Assembly: GCF_001482285.1 (NCBI RefSeq)
Contig: NZ_LOEP01000033.1
Span: 145,829-209,828, forward strand
DNA length: 64,000 nt
DNA from: Haloferax sp. Q22
GTDB taxonomy: Archaea > Halobacteriota > Halobacteria > Halobacteriales > Haloferacaceae
Direction of reading: 5' to 3'
Positions 35,992 through 45,194 of this stretch are shown here, piece after piece. Position 1 is the first letter of the stretch. Every line of letters begins with the position of its first letter. The notes beneath the pieces are model-generated. The model did no database searches and was not told where the DNA came from. It was given only the letters and a program-made list of their open reading frames with translations. Position numbers and translations under genes: made by a program.

Positions 35992-36136
35992 TATCACGTA
36001 TAATCGTGCAGGATAGCAAAAACCTGTGTGTGCTTCGCCACGTTTGCCCGAAGCGGTAGTCGTTCGCAGCGGGCCGACTTCGTCGCACGAGGACTGAACG
36101 GGGGCTGAGTGGGTTCTTGTCAGGGTGAGGACCCGG

Positions 36137-36949
36137 TTACTGCGGCGGGTTCCGGGGGTAGTTCCCGACGCCGGTCCGCAGTTCGCCGTCGGCGGCGACC
36201 CAGCCCTGTCGGTCCGCCGGGAGGTCGTAGGCGGTGACGTGGTCGACGTACTCGTTGTAGTTCCAGCCGCCGACCCACCACGAGTTCGCGCCGCGGAGTT
36301 CGACGCTCACCGAGACGGTCGTCGTCTCGGGGCCGTCGTACTGCACGAACAGCATCGACTCGTAGTCGTAACACCGAGTGTCGTCGCTGTTGCTCGGCCA
36401 GTCACAGGGGACGAGCCGGGCGTTCTCGCGCGGTTCGAATAGGGGTTCGGTCCCCTCGGGTGCGAGCGTGTCGATGGACTGGTTCACCCGAACGTCGGCG
36501 CTGAGGTCTATGGCGTCGTGTTCGACCCGGAGCGTGTCGGAGTCGTTCCGACTGTACTCGCTCGCCGGAATCGGCTCCCAGCGGACGAGTCGGTCGTTCT
36601 CGACGACCGCCCGGTAGTACGTCGGGTCGGCGGGAATCTCGTCGGCCCGGAGGCGGAGCATCGGGCCGTACTCCGTCTCGACCACGTCGTACGCCCAGCC
36701 CGTCGGAAGCAGGTACTCGCGGGACTCGACGGCGTCGCCGACGGCCGAGGAGCCGTCGCTGACGGGCAGCGGGACGAGGACCGTCACGTTCGAAATCGGC
36801 TCGTCCGCCGAGACGCGGACGCTGTAGTCGTACTGGCTCCCGTAGGAGTCGAGATACGAGAGCCGGCCGAACGCCCAGAGCCCGCCGGCCGCGACCGCGA
36901 CCACGACGAGCGCGGCGACGACGACGATGCCGAGTGTGCGGAAATTCAT
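36137..36949 (-). CDS. Membrane-anchored extracellular protein of unknown function
   Basis: 270 residues from the ATG giving MNFRTLGIVVVAA. One N-terminal helix (IVVVAALVVVAVAAGGLWAFG), then an extracytoplasmic beta-rich domain with YDYSVRVSADEPISNVTVLVPLP, LPTGWAYDVVETEYGPML, VPCDWPSNSDDTRCYDYES (possible disulfide) and VELRGANSWWVGGWNYNEYVD. Looks like other haloarchaeal surface proteins. No function known. 31 nt upstream of the flavodoxin-like gene in the same direction, so probably co-transcribed. Confidence 0.72.
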   Translation of the reverse strand: MNFRTLGIVVVAALVVVAVAAGGLWAFGRLSYLDSYGSQYDYSVRVSADEPISNVTVLVPLPVSDGSSAVGDAVESREYLLPTGWAYDVVETEYGPMLRLRADEIPADPTYYRAVVENDRLVRWEPIPASEYSRNDSDTLRVEHDAIDLSADVRVNQSIDTLAPEGTEPLFEPRENARLVPCDWPSNSDDTRCYDYESMLFVQYDGPETTTVSVSVELRGANSWWVGGWNYNEYVDHVTAYDLPADRQGWVAADGELRTGVGNYPRNPPQ

Positions 36950-36979
36950 CTGAATCACCGGGCGGGTCGCACCGCCCGC

Positions 36980-37555
36980 TCAGACCGCCGCCCCTCCCGC
37001 GGCGGTGCCCGCGGTCGATTCCACGTACTCGGCGAAGTCGGCGGCGAACGACTCGACCTCGTCCCAGTCGGTGTACTCGTAGTCCCGCGAGGCGTCGGTG
37101 TCGCCGGTCGAGTCCTTGGCGATGCGCTTCATCATCATCCGGGTGAGAAAGCCGTACTCGGAGTACCGAAGTGCGCCCCCGAACGCGGCCATCCGCTCGG
37201 GATGCCAGCCGCTTTCCTCGACGAACTCGTCGATGTACGTCGCGACCTCGGCGCGGGCGTCCTCGTCGTCGAGCGCCGACGACAGCGACACCTGGAAGAA
37301 GCCGTTGGGCCGCGCCTCGATGTCCTCGCGGTACTCGCGGACGAACTCGTAGACCGGCTTCGAGTGCGCGCCCAGATGAATCGACGACCCGACGAGTACC
37401 GCGTCGGCGTCGGCGACCGCCTCGCCGGCGGCGTCGTCGGCGACCGAGATGGTCCGCGCGTCGTGGCCGCGACTCGCCAGCGCCTCCGCGATGCGCCCGG
37501 CTATCTTCTCGGTCTGTCCCTCTTTGCTCCCGTACGCGACGAGTATCGTCCCCAT
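36980..37555 (-). CDS. Flavodoxin domain protein (HemG-like)
   Basis: 191 residues from ATG (MGTILVAYGSKEG). Flavodoxin fold: phosphate loop YGSKEGQTEKIAGRIAEAL, LVGSSIHLGAHSKPVYEFV and FQVSLSSALDDEDAR, followed by FGGALRYSEYGFLTRMMMKRIAKDS. This matches the menaquinone-dependent protoporphyrinogen IX oxidase HemG family, which many archaea use in place of HemY, but the same family includes general flavodoxins. Convergent-free neighbourhood gives no haem link. Confidence 0.85.
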   Translation of the reverse strand: MGTILVAYGSKEGQTEKIAGRIAEALASRGHDARTISVADDAAGEAVADADAVLVGSSIHLGAHSKPVYEFVREYREDIEARPNGFFQVSLSSALDDEDARAEVATYIDEFVEESGWHPERMAAFGGALRYSEYGFLTRMMMKRIAKDSTGDTDASRDYEYTDWDEVESFAADFAEYVESTAGTAAGGAAV

Positions 37556-37723
37556 ACAGCTCACCGCGTACCTGTTGGTTCGATCACAGCATAACCACAT
37601 ACACAGCCTCTCACCCCCCGAGAACCGACCGCGTCCTGATTCGGCTCGAAGTCGGCCGAGTCGATTCCGACCCGCAAGGAGGAACTATTTTGGCCGTCGG
37701 CGAATCACTCCAGAATACAACTC

Positions 37724-38368
37724 ATGAATATCTCGATGGGAACCTATCTGGTCACGCAGTCGGACCGCTCCGGCGGGCGGTCGACGCCGGACGTGGTGCA
37801 GGCCGCGGTCGACGGCGGCGTCGACGTCGTTCAACTCCGCGAGAAGCACGCGAGTGCCCGCGACCGCTACGAGATCGGGCGCGAGGTACGCACCGTGACG
37901 GCCGACGCGGGCGTGCCGCTCGTCGTCAACGATCGGGTGGACATCGCGGCCGCCATCGACGCTGACGGCGTCCACCTCGGCGACGACGACGTGCCCGTCT
38001 CGGTCGCGCGCGAGCAACTCGGCGACGACGCCATCGTCGGCCGGTCGGTCTCGACCGTCGCGGGCGCGAGAGCCGCCGAGGAGGCCGGCGCGGACTACCT
38101 CGGCGTCGGCGCGGTGTTCGCCACGGAGACGAAGAACACCGACCCCGAGCAGTCCGAAATCGGGACCGAGCGGGTGTCGGCCATCGCGGACGCCGTCTCG
38201 ATTCCGTTCGTCGGCATCGGCGGCGTCACGCCCGACAACGCCGCCGACGTGGTCGCCGCCGGGGCCGACGGCGTCGCGGTCGTCTCGGCCATCACCGCCG
38301 CTGACGACCCCGCCGACGCGACACGCCACCTCGCCGACTCGGTCGCCGCTGGGAGGGACCGCCGATGA
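37724..38368 (+). CDS. thiE: Thiamine-phosphate synthase
   Basis: 214 residues. Joins HMP-pyrophosphate and thiazole phosphate to thiamine phosphate. Motifs in order: YLVTQSD, VDVVQLREKHASARD, VPLVVNDRVDIAAAIDADGVHLGDDDVP, GRSVSTVAGA, YLGVGAVFATETK and VGIGGVTPDN. First gene of a tightly packed thiamine operon; an AT-rich ACTATTTTG box lies about 35 nt upstream of the ATG. No TPP riboswitch was recognised in the leader. Confidence 0.95.
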   Translation: MNISMGTYLVTQSDRSGGRSTPDVVQAAVDGGVDVVQLREKHASARDRYEIGREVRTVTADAGVPLVVNDRVDIAAAIDADGVHLGDDDVPVSVAREQLGDDAIVGRSVSTVAGARAAEEAGADYLGVGAVFATETKNTDPEQSEIGTERVSAIADAVSIPFVGIGGVTPDNAADVVAAGADGVAVVSAITAADDPADATRHLADSVAAGRDRR

Positions 38369-39261
38369 GCGGACGAGACGACGCTGACGGCGCAGGTGGA
38401 CAAGGCGGTTCGGACGACGCGAGCCGCGCAGACGGCGTCCCCGACGTGGCGCTGGACGAGGCACTCGCCGCCGTCGCGGGCGAGCAACCGCTCATCAACT
38501 CGGTCACGAACGACGTGACGGTCAACGACGTGGCGAACGTCACGCTCTACTGGGGCGGCCTGCCGGTCATGTCCGACGACGAGCGCGAGGTCGGCGACAT
38601 GGTCGGCATCGCCGACGGCTGTCTGCTCAACATGGGGACCGTGAGCGAGTCCGGCGAAGAGACGATGCTGACCGCCGGCCGGGCCGCCAACGAGTCCGGC
38701 GTCCCCCTCGTCGTCGACCCCGTCGGCGTCGGTGCGACCCCGACGCGCGACCGAGTCGCGGACCGCCTCGTCACCGACCTCGACGTGGACGTGCTCAACG
38801 GCAACTACGGCGAGATATCCGCGCTCGTCGGCGACGACGCCGAGGTCCGCGGGGTCGAGTCAGTCGGCGAGTACGCCGAAATCGCCGCCGCGGCCGTCGA
38901 GTGCGCCCGGAAGACCGGTGCGGTCGTCGTCGCCTCCGGCGAGACCGACATCGTCGCCACCGAGGAGGCAGCCTTCGAGGTCGACGCCGGCCACTCGATG
39001 ATGGGCGCGGTCGTCGGCACCGGCTGTATGCTCGGCGTGACGCTCGCGGTGTTCGCGGCCGCCATGGACGACCCGCTCGACGCGGCGCTCGCGGCGACCG
39101 CGGCGTACGGACTCGCGGGCGAACTCGCCGCCGAGGGCGCGTTCGGCGACTACCGCGGCCCGGCCAGCTACAAAATCACCTTCCTCGACGCCGTCGCGGG
39201 GCTCGCGGATGCCTCGACGCCCGACATCGCCGACCGAATCGACCGCATCGAGGTCAGATAG
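38365..39261 (+). CDS. thiM: Hydroxyethylthiazole kinase
   Basis: 298 residues. Phosphorylates the thiazole moiety for salvage. Core motifs: PLINSVTNDVTVNDVANVTL, MSDDEREVGDMVG, LVVDPVGVGATPTRD, LNGNYGEISAL, GAVVVASGETDIV and MGAVVGTGCMLG with the ATP-binding and catalytic Cys loop. A 30-residue Gly/Asp-rich lead precedes the domain. Overlaps thiE by 4 nt (ATGA) and is followed without gap by thiD. Confidence 0.94.
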   Translation: MSGRDDADGAGGQGGSDDASRADGVPDVALDEALAAVAGEQPLINSVTNDVTVNDVANVTLYWGGLPVMSDDEREVGDMVGIADGCLLNMGTVSESGEETMLTAGRAANESGVPLVVDPVGVGATPTRDRVADRLVTDLDVDVLNGNYGEISALVGDDAEVRGVESVGEYAEIAAAAVECARKTGAVVVASGETDIVATEEAAFEVDAGHSMMGAVVGTGCMLGVTLAVFAAAMDDPLDAALAATAAYGLAGELAAEGAFGDYRGPASYKITFLDAVAGLADASTPDIADRIDRIEVR

Positions 39262-40119
39262 ATGCCGGAGACCGCCCCCGACCCGCGGACGCCGCCGTAC
39301 GTTCTCACCATTGCCTCCAGCGACTCCGGCGGCGGCGCGGGCATCCAGGCCGACCTGAAGACGATGACCCGGCTCGGCGTCTACGGCGGGTCGGTCATCG
39401 TGGCCGCGACGGCCCAGAACACCCGTGGCGTCGAGGGCTTGCACGTCCTCCCCGCCGAGTCGATTCGCGCCCAGTACGAGGCCGTCGCAGACGACTTCGA
39501 TATCGCGGCCGTGAAACTCGGGATGCTGGCGACCGCCGAGGCGGTCGAGACGGTCGCCGACTGCCTCGCCGACTACGACGGCCCGGTCGTCCTCGACCCC
39601 GTGATGGTCGCCACCTCCGGCGACCGACTGCTGGACGAGGACGCCGTCGATGCCTACGACGCCCTGTTCGCGCAGGCGACGCTCGCGACCCCGAACGCCG
39701 ACGAGGCAGAGGCGCTGACGGGCGTGTTCCCCGACTCTCCGGCGGCCGTCTCGGACGCGGCCGACTGGTTCTTCGACCGGGGTGCCGACGCCGTGCTCCT
39801 GAAGGGTGGCCACGTCGCAACCGACGATGACACCGTGGTCGACACGCTCGTCACGCCGACCGAGACAACGACGTTCGTCAATCCGCGCATCGACGCGACG
39901 GCGACTCACGGGTCGGGCTGTACGCTTTCGAGCGCCGTGGCCGCCCACCTCGCCCGCGGCGACGACCTCGCCGACGCCGTCCGGCACGGCATCGAGTTCA
40001 CGCGTGCGACCCTCGCCGAACCCGCCGACGTGGGCGAGGGCGCGGGGAGTGTGAACCACCTCGTCAGCGTCGACGACGGCTGGACGCCCGACTCGGACGC
40101 GTCCGACGGCGACGACTAA
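39262..40119 (+). CDS. thiD: Hydroxymethylpyrimidine/phosphomethylpyrimidine kinase
   Basis: 285 residues. Makes HMP-pyrophosphate for ThiE. Ribokinase-like fold with SSDSGGGAGIQADLKT, GSVIVAATAQNTRGVEG, VLDPVMVATSGDRLLD, TPNADEAEALTG, LLKGGHVATDDD and the anion-hole THGSGCTLSSAVAA. Unlike many archaeal ThiD proteins there is no C-terminal ThiN fusion: the separate thiE in this operon covers that step. Its ATG directly follows the thiM stop. Confidence 0.95.
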   Translation: MPETAPDPRTPPYVLTIASSDSGGGAGIQADLKTMTRLGVYGGSVIVAATAQNTRGVEGLHVLPAESIRAQYEAVADDFDIAAVKLGMLATAEAVETVADCLADYDGPVVLDPVMVATSGDRLLDEDAVDAYDALFAQATLATPNADEAEALTGVFPDSPAAVSDAADWFFDRGADAVLLKGGHVATDDDTVVDTLVTPTETTTFVNPRIDATATHGSGCTLSSAVAAHLARGDDLADAVRHGIEFTRATLAEPADVGEGAGSVNHLVSVDDGWTPDSDASDGDD

Positions 40120-40194
40120 CCACCGGTCGGGCCAGCGCTCCGCCTCGGTGTCCGCGGCACGCGCTTTTTTCCAGACACGTGTCGTATCACGAAC

Positions 40195-40992
40195 ATGGAA
40201 GAGACAGCAGCCGCGAACACGCTCCGTGCCCGAATCGAGGCCGGCGGCGTCGCACTCGGCGTCCTCGACAACACCTACAGCCCGACGCTCGTGGAGTTCT
40301 ACGGCGAACTCGGTCTCGATTTCGTGTGGCTCGACCTCGAACACGGCGGGCCGAGTTCGCTCGACTCGGGCGCGATGGAGAACCTCCTCCGCGCGGCCGA
40401 ACGAACCGGCATCGAGCCGCTGGTACGGCTCCCGACGACCGACCCGGCGTTCGTCCGGAAGGCACTCGACCTCGGCGTCAGGAACGTCTTCCTCCCACGC
40501 GTGGAGTCGGCCGAGGAGGTGCGCAAGGCGGTTCAGTCGGCCCGTTTCACCTACAGCGACGACCCCGGCGACCGCGGCCTCGCGTCGCCCCGTGCCCGCC
40601 GCTGGGGACTCGCAGACGACTACGTCGAAAGTGAGGACCGCGAGACGCTCGTCGGCGTGACCATCGAGACCGCCGAGTCGCTTTCGGACCTCGACGCGAT
40701 TCTCGACGTACCCGAACTGGGCTTCGTCTTCATCGGGCCGTTCGACCTCTCGGTGGCGCTCGGCCACCCCGGCGAGATAGACCACCCCGACGTGCAGGCG
40801 GCCGTCGAGCGAATCCGCTCGGCCGCGGTCGAGGCCGGCGTCCCCGTCGGCGGCCTCGGGTTTGGCATGGACGGCGTGAATCGGAAGGCGGAGAACGGCT
40901 ATCAGCTCATCAATCTCGGTAGTACCACGGGCGCGCTCAAGGGCGTCGTCGACGGCTGGTTCGACGCCGTGACGTTCGACCGCGAAACGTAG
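40195..40992 (+). CDS. HpcH/HpaI family aldolase
   Basis: 265 residues. Class II aldolase of the citrate-lyase-beta superfamily: LGVLDNTYSPTLVEFYGELGLDFVWLDLEHG (metal and substrate site), PLVRLPTTDPAFVRKALDLGVRNVFLPRVESAEE, GVTIETAES and GFVFIGPFDLSVALG. It cleaves or forms 2-keto-3-deoxy acids with pyruvate and an aldehyde. The substrate is unknown; 2-keto-3-deoxy-sugar acid is likely for a haloarchaeon. Ends just before the convergent methyltransferase gene. Confidence 0.9.
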   Translation: MEETAAANTLRARIEAGGVALGVLDNTYSPTLVEFYGELGLDFVWLDLEHGGPSSLDSGAMENLLRAAERTGIEPLVRLPTTDPAFVRKALDLGVRNVFLPRVESAEEVRKAVQSARFTYSDDPGDRGLASPRARRWGLADDYVESEDRETLVGVTIETAESLSDLDAILDVPELGFVFIGPFDLSVALGHPGEIDHPDVQAAVERIRSAAVEAGVPVGGLGFGMDGVNRKAENGYQLINLGSTTGALKGVVDGWFDAVTFDRET

Positions 40993-41001
40993 CGGCCGCG
41001 C

Positions 41002-41748
41002 CTACCCTGTCGCGTCCGATCCCGAGTCGGACAGCCGCATCGCCACGCTGTACATCTCGCCCGCGGACTCCGATTCGACCGCGTCGGCGACGCGGTCGGC
41101 CTCGTCCGCGAGCCACTTCCCCGTCTCGCCGGGGAGTTCAGCCGCCAGCGACTTCGCCACCGACGCGTGCGCCTCGACGTGGCTTTCGGACCACGGCACC
41201 GGGTCGAGCAGGGTCAGTTCGCGGTCGAAGCGCCAGCCGTACCCCGAAAACAGCGCCCTGAGCGCGTCGGCCGGATAGAACGTCAGCGCGGGCCGCCCGC
41301 GGGCCAACTGGCTCGCCGCGTTTTCGAGCGCGAACAGCTCCCGAATCGCGGCGTCGTCGGGGAGCGGTTCGTAGTCGTCGACGACGAGGTGACAGGCGGG
41401 CGCGGCGACCCGGGTTACCTCGCCCGCGACGGCGGCGAGCGACTCGGGACTGACGAGGTTGAACAGCCCGTGGGCGGTGACGATGTCCACCGAGTCGTCG
41501 GCGAGCGGGAGGCTCCGAACGTCGGCCTCCAGCACCGCGGTTCGCGCTCGGTCCGCGGGCTCGGGTGCCACCCGGTCGCGGACGATGGCGGCGTGTTCGG
41601 GGTCGTTCGTGACGGCGTAGACCCGTTTCGCGCCCGCGTCGAGGAGTCCGGCGGTCGCGTTGCCGGTCCCCGCACCGGCCTCCAGACAGACCGCGCCCCG
41701 GACCGGTCGGTCGTCGAGGGCGGCCGTAACGGTCGTTGGAACGTCCAT
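41002..41748 (-). CDS. Class I SAM-dependent methyltransferase
   Basis: 248 residues. AdoMet-binding motif I VCLEAGAGTGNATAGLLDAG, acidic motif VLEADVRSLPLADDSVDIVTAHGLFN and post-motif VAAPACHLVVDDYEPLPDD. The target is not predictable; this branch is widespread in haloarchaea. Lies 39 nt upstream of nothing on its strand except the aldo-keto reductase gene behind it, which ends 40 nt before its start, so the two may share a transcript. Confidence 0.85.
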   Translation of the reverse strand: MDVPTTVTAALDDRPVRGAVCLEAGAGTGNATAGLLDAGAKRVYAVTNDPEHAAIVRDRVAPEPADRARTAVLEADVRSLPLADDSVDIVTAHGLFNLVSPESLAAVAGEVTRVAAPACHLVVDDYEPLPDDAAIRELFALENAASQLARGRPALTFYPADALRALFSGYGWRFDRELTLLDPVPWSESHVEAHASVAKSLAAELPGETGKWLADEADRVADAVESESAGEMYSVAMRLSDSGSDATG

Positions 41749-41787
41749 TGGCGGCAGGTGGAATCGAGGTTAGACTCGTCTCGCTCG

Positions 41788-42672
41788 CTAGTGGTGCAGT
41801 TGCTCCGGAACCGGGCTCTCGTCGTGCCGGAGGCGCTCGATGAGGGACCGCTGGGCCGTCTCGTCCATGCCGTTGTACCGCGCCGCGGCGTCGAGGACCA
41901 TCGCCACGAGCTTCGGGTCACCCGGCGTGACGACACTTGTGAGGCCCTGTGCGGCCGCGAAGTCGAACCGCTCGGCGATTTCGTCCGGGGCGTCGACCGG
42001 CTCGTACCAGTTGGAGAACGGTCGATCAGCCTCGGGCAGTTCGTCGGTGTCGGGCCACGGCCCGCGGGCGAACGCCTTGATGCCGAGGGTGCCGATACCG
42101 GCCTTCTCGGCCGCCTCGAAAACGCCCGCGTAGTCGTGTTCGTCGTCGCCTTTGCCGACGACGACGGGGTTCAGCGGGAACATCAGGGTTTCGAGGTCGT
42201 CGATGCGGTCGATGGCGTCGCGGATGAGTCCCGGGTTCCCGTGGCTCGTCAGCCCGATGTGGCCGATTTTCCCCTCGTCTTTCGCCTCGCGGAAGGCCGC
42301 GAGCGCGCCGTCGTCGGCCGTGATTTCGTCCAGTTCGGACTCGTATTCGAGGCCGTGGACCTGATAGAGGTCGATGTAGTCGACGCCGAGGCGGTCGAAC
42401 GACCGGTCGAGCTTCCGCTTTGCGCCCTCGTAGCCACGCTCTTGGGTCTTACAGCCGAGGAAGATGTCCTCGCGGTGCTGGCGGAGCTTCGGGCCCAGTT
42501 TGAGCTCCGCGTCGCCGTAGGTCGGAGCCACGTCGAAGTGGTTGACGCCCTTCGAGAGGACGTGTTCGACCATCTGGTTCGCGCCCTCCTGTTCGAGCCA
42601 GTTGAGCGCGATAGCGCCGAACGTCGCGATGCTACTCTCGTGGCCGGTGTCGCCGAGTGCGCGGGTTTGCAT
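41788..42672 (-). CDS. Aldo/keto reductase
   Basis: 294 residues from the ATG giving MQTRALGDTGHESS; the very long open frame continuing upstream is an antisense artefact over the dioxygenase gene. AKR motifs: HFDVAPTYGDAELKLG (catalytic Asp, Tyr), FLGCKTQERG (catalytic Lys), IDLYQVHGLEYE (His). Shorter C-terminal half than the paralogue at 11500, with a helical FDFAAAQGLTSVVTPG. Substrate unknown. Confidence 0.9.
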   Translation of the reverse strand: MQTRALGDTGHESSIATFGAIALNWLEQEGANQMVEHVLSKGVNHFDVAPTYGDAELKLGPKLRQHREDIFLGCKTQERGYEGAKRKLDRSFDRLGVDYIDLYQVHGLEYESELDEITADDGALAAFREAKDEGKIGHIGLTSHGNPGLIRDAIDRIDDLETLMFPLNPVVVGKGDDEHDYAGVFEAAEKAGIGTLGIKAFARGPWPDTDELPEADRPFSNWYEPVDAPDEIAERFDFAAAQGLTSVVTPGDPKLVAMVLDAAARYNGMDETAQRSLIERLRHDESPVPEQLHH

Positions 42673-42816
42673 ACGTCGAGTGTCATCGCCGACGGGCAAA
42701 AGCGTGTGTCTCGCCGACTCGGCTGCCGGGTCCGTGTCGGTGTTGCTGACGCCGCCCCGACCCGGTAACACTCGCGTCAGCGGATACTCAAGTCCTTGCG
42801 GCCCGTAGGACCGGCC

Positions 42817-43806
42817 ATGGCAGACATCACGCCGACACCCGGCATTCACCACGTCACCTGCATCGCGGGCGACCCGCAGCAGAACCTCGACTTCTGGGTC
42901 GAGACGCTCGGACTCCGCCTCGCCAAGCGCTCCATCAATCAGGACGACCCCAGCACGTACCACTTCTTCTTCACGGACGCGGAGGGGACGCCCGGCACGA
43001 GCATGACGTTCTTCCCGTGGGAGAACCTCTCGCGGGGGAAGGTCGGCACCGGGCAGGTCTCGCGGACCGCGTTCCGCGTGCCCGAGGGGAGCCTCGACTA
43101 CTGGGAAGAGCGATTCGACGAGTACGGCGTCGACTACGACGACCGCGTCGAGCGATTCGGTGAAACGGTCCTCCCCTTCAGCGACCCCGACGGCCTCCCG
43201 GTCGAACTGGTCGAAGTCGAGATTCCCGACGACGACCCGACCGTCCCGTGGACCGAGTTCGTCCCCGAAGACGTTGCGATTCGCGGCTTCCACTCCGTGA
43301 CGCTCTGGCTGGGCGACCCACAGCCCACGGAGGACCTGCTCGAAACGATGGGCTTTGAGCGCGTCGGCACCGAGGAGGCGCAGGGCGACACCCCCGGCGA
43401 CGAGCGGACGCGATTCGCCGCGACGGGCACTGTCGGGAAGTACGTGGACGTGCTGCCGACCATCGAGAGCAGCCGACAGGGCCACGGTACGGTCCACCAC
43501 GTCGCCTTCCAGACGCCGACGGACGAGGACCAAGAGGCGATGCGCAAAGCTGTCCAGTCGAAGGGGCTGCGCCCGACCGCACAAATCAACCGCCACTGGT
43601 TCCGGTCGGTCTACTTCCGCGAGTTCGGCGGCGTCCTGTTCGAACTCGCCACGAGCGACCCGGGCTACACCGCCGACGAACCCCTCGACGACCTCGGCGG
43701 CCGCCTCGTCCTCCCCGGCGAGTTTGAAGCGCGCCGCGAGCAGATAGAGGCCGGCCTGACCGACGTGACGGTCCCGCGGGCCGAGTCGGCCGAAGCGGAC
43801 GACTGA
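42817..43806 (+). CDS. VOC-superfamily ring-cleaving dioxygenase (PcpA/MhqO-like)
   Basis: 329 residues from the ATG giving MADITPTPGIHHVTC. Two vicinal-oxygen-chelate modules: the first begins GIHHVTCIAGDPQQNLDFW, the second AIRGFHSVTLWLGDPQPTED and then TVHHVAFQTPTDEDQ. Fe(II) ligands would be the His of GIHHVT, the His of VHHVAF and Glu in GVLFELATSDPG. Related proteins open hydroquinones or respond to quinone stress. Divergent from the aldo-keto reductase; together with it may deal with reactive carbonyls or quinones. Confidence 0.88.
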   Translation: MADITPTPGIHHVTCIAGDPQQNLDFWVETLGLRLAKRSINQDDPSTYHFFFTDAEGTPGTSMTFFPWENLSRGKVGTGQVSRTAFRVPEGSLDYWEERFDEYGVDYDDRVERFGETVLPFSDPDGLPVELVEVEIPDDDPTVPWTEFVPEDVAIRGFHSVTLWLGDPQPTEDLLETMGFERVGTEEAQGDTPGDERTRFAATGTVGKYVDVLPTIESSRQGHGTVHHVAFQTPTDEDQEAMRKAVQSKGLRPTAQINRHWFRSVYFREFGGVLFELATSDPGYTADEPLDDLGGRLVLPGEFEARREQIEAGLTDVTVPRAESAEADD

Positions 43807-43955
43807 GCCTCAGACCTCACGCCGGAGCCGTTTTCCACCCGCCGACGCCGCCCGTGTTGTCCCGTGTTAACACCGCCTGAGCAACTGCGACGAGTGTCGC
43901 AATCACAAGTACCATCATCGCCCGCGACGCAGTGGTCCGTACTTAGGTGGATGAC

Positions 43956-45068
43956 GTGACGGAAAAACGCGAATACACGGACGACTATCAGGACAAGACG
44001 CTGTACATCCCCGGTCCGACCGAGGTGCGTGAGGACGTCATCGAGGAGATGTGCCAGCCGATGTTCGGTCACCGGATGGACCGCATGACCGACCTCTATA
44101 CGACCATCGTCGAGGACACGAAGGAGTTCCTCGGCACGGACAACGACCTGATGATTCTCACGGGGTCGGGCACCGAAATCTGGGAGTCATCGACGCTCAA
44201 CCTCGTCGACGAGAACATCCTCGTGCCGACCTGCGGGAGCTTCAGCGAGCGCCACGCGAACGTCGCGGAGCGGCTCGGCAAGAACGTCGACCGCATCGAG
44301 TACGAGTGGGGGCAGGCCATCAAGCCCGAGGACATCCGTGAGGCGCTGGAGTCCAGGGACAAGCACTACGACGTGGTCGCCACCGTGATGAACGAGAGTT
44401 CGACCGGCGTCCGCAACCCCATCGAGGAGATCGGCGACGTGGTCGCCGAGTACCCCGACACCTACTTCGTCGTCGACGCGGTGTCCGCCCTCGGCGGCGA
44501 CTACGTCGACATCGACGAGCACAACATCGACGTCATCTTCGCCTCGTCGCAGAAGGCGTTCGCCATGCCGCCGGGGCTCGCCATCTGCACCGTCAGCGAC
44601 GCGGCATATGAGCGCGAGCTGTCGAAGGGCTCGGCGTCGTGGTACGGGGGCTTCCAGCGCGCCCTCGACTACTACGACCGCAAGGGCCAGACTCACTCCA
44701 CCCCCGCGATTCCCATCATGCTCGCGTACCGCAAGCAGATGAAGTACATGCTCGAAGAGGGCCACGAGGGGCGCGACCAGCGCCACCGCGAGATGGCCGA
44801 GTACACCCGCGACTGGGCCTACGAGCACTTCGACATGTTCCCCGAGGAGGGTTACGAGTCCCAGACCGTCGCCTGCATCGAGAACACGCAGGGCATCGAC
44901 GTCGCCGCCACCATCGAGGAGGTCTCCGAGAAGTACGACATGGCCTTCTCGAACGGCTACGGCTCCGCGCTCGGCGAGCAGACGTTCCGTATCGGCCACA
45001 TGGGCGAACACGACGTGGAGTCCATCAAGGCGCTGACCGACGCCATCGAAGACGTGGCGGACCTGTAG
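43956..45068 (+). CDS. Class V PLP aminotransferase (alanine-glyoxylate type)
   Basis: 370 residues from GTG (MTEKREYTDDYQDKTLYIPG-like start). A GTG three codons earlier (43947) is also in frame, but an AGGTG Shine-Dalgarno-like stretch at 43945-43949 fits the later start. Motifs: LYIPGPTEVREDV, LTGSGTEIWESS, MNESSTGVRNP, VVDAVSALGGDYVDI, PLP Lys in FASSQKAFAMPPG and FRIGHMGEHD. Closer to the phosphonate/aspartate-like subgroup than the protein at 31484 in lacking the KCLSCPPG sequence. Exact amino donor unknown. Confidence 0.9.
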   Translation: MTEKREYTDDYQDKTLYIPGPTEVREDVIEEMCQPMFGHRMDRMTDLYTTIVEDTKEFLGTDNDLMILTGSGTEIWESSTLNLVDENILVPTCGSFSERHANVAERLGKNVDRIEYEWGQAIKPEDIREALESRDKHYDVVATVMNESSTGVRNPIEEIGDVVAEYPDTYFVVDAVSALGGDYVDIDEHNIDVIFASSQKAFAMPPGLAICTVSDAAYERELSKGSASWYGGFQRALDYYDRKGQTHSTPAIPIMLAYRKQMKYMLEEGHEGRDQRHREMAEYTRDWAYEHFDMFPEEGYESQTVACIENTQGIDVAATIEEVSEKYDMAFSNGYGSALGEQTFRIGHMGEHDVESIKALTDAIEDVADL

Positions 45069-45194
45069 GGCCCGTAGCGGCCCCGCCCGACTGCCGCGCC
45101 CCGACGCCTCGCTCCGCGCTCTCTTTCCTCCCACAGCCCTCCGTCGGACGAGGCGGATTCTTTTGTCGCCGAACCGTAGCGGACGCCGACCCAG

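Noticed and set aside
37600..37723. TPP riboswitch in front of thiE
   Set aside because: The leader is short and I see no conserved TPP aptamer core; control is probably by a protein.
41788..43596. 602-residue minus frame joining the aldo-keto reductase to sequence antisense to the dioxygenase
   Set aside because: Only the last 294 codons are protein-like; the rest crosses the divergent promoter.
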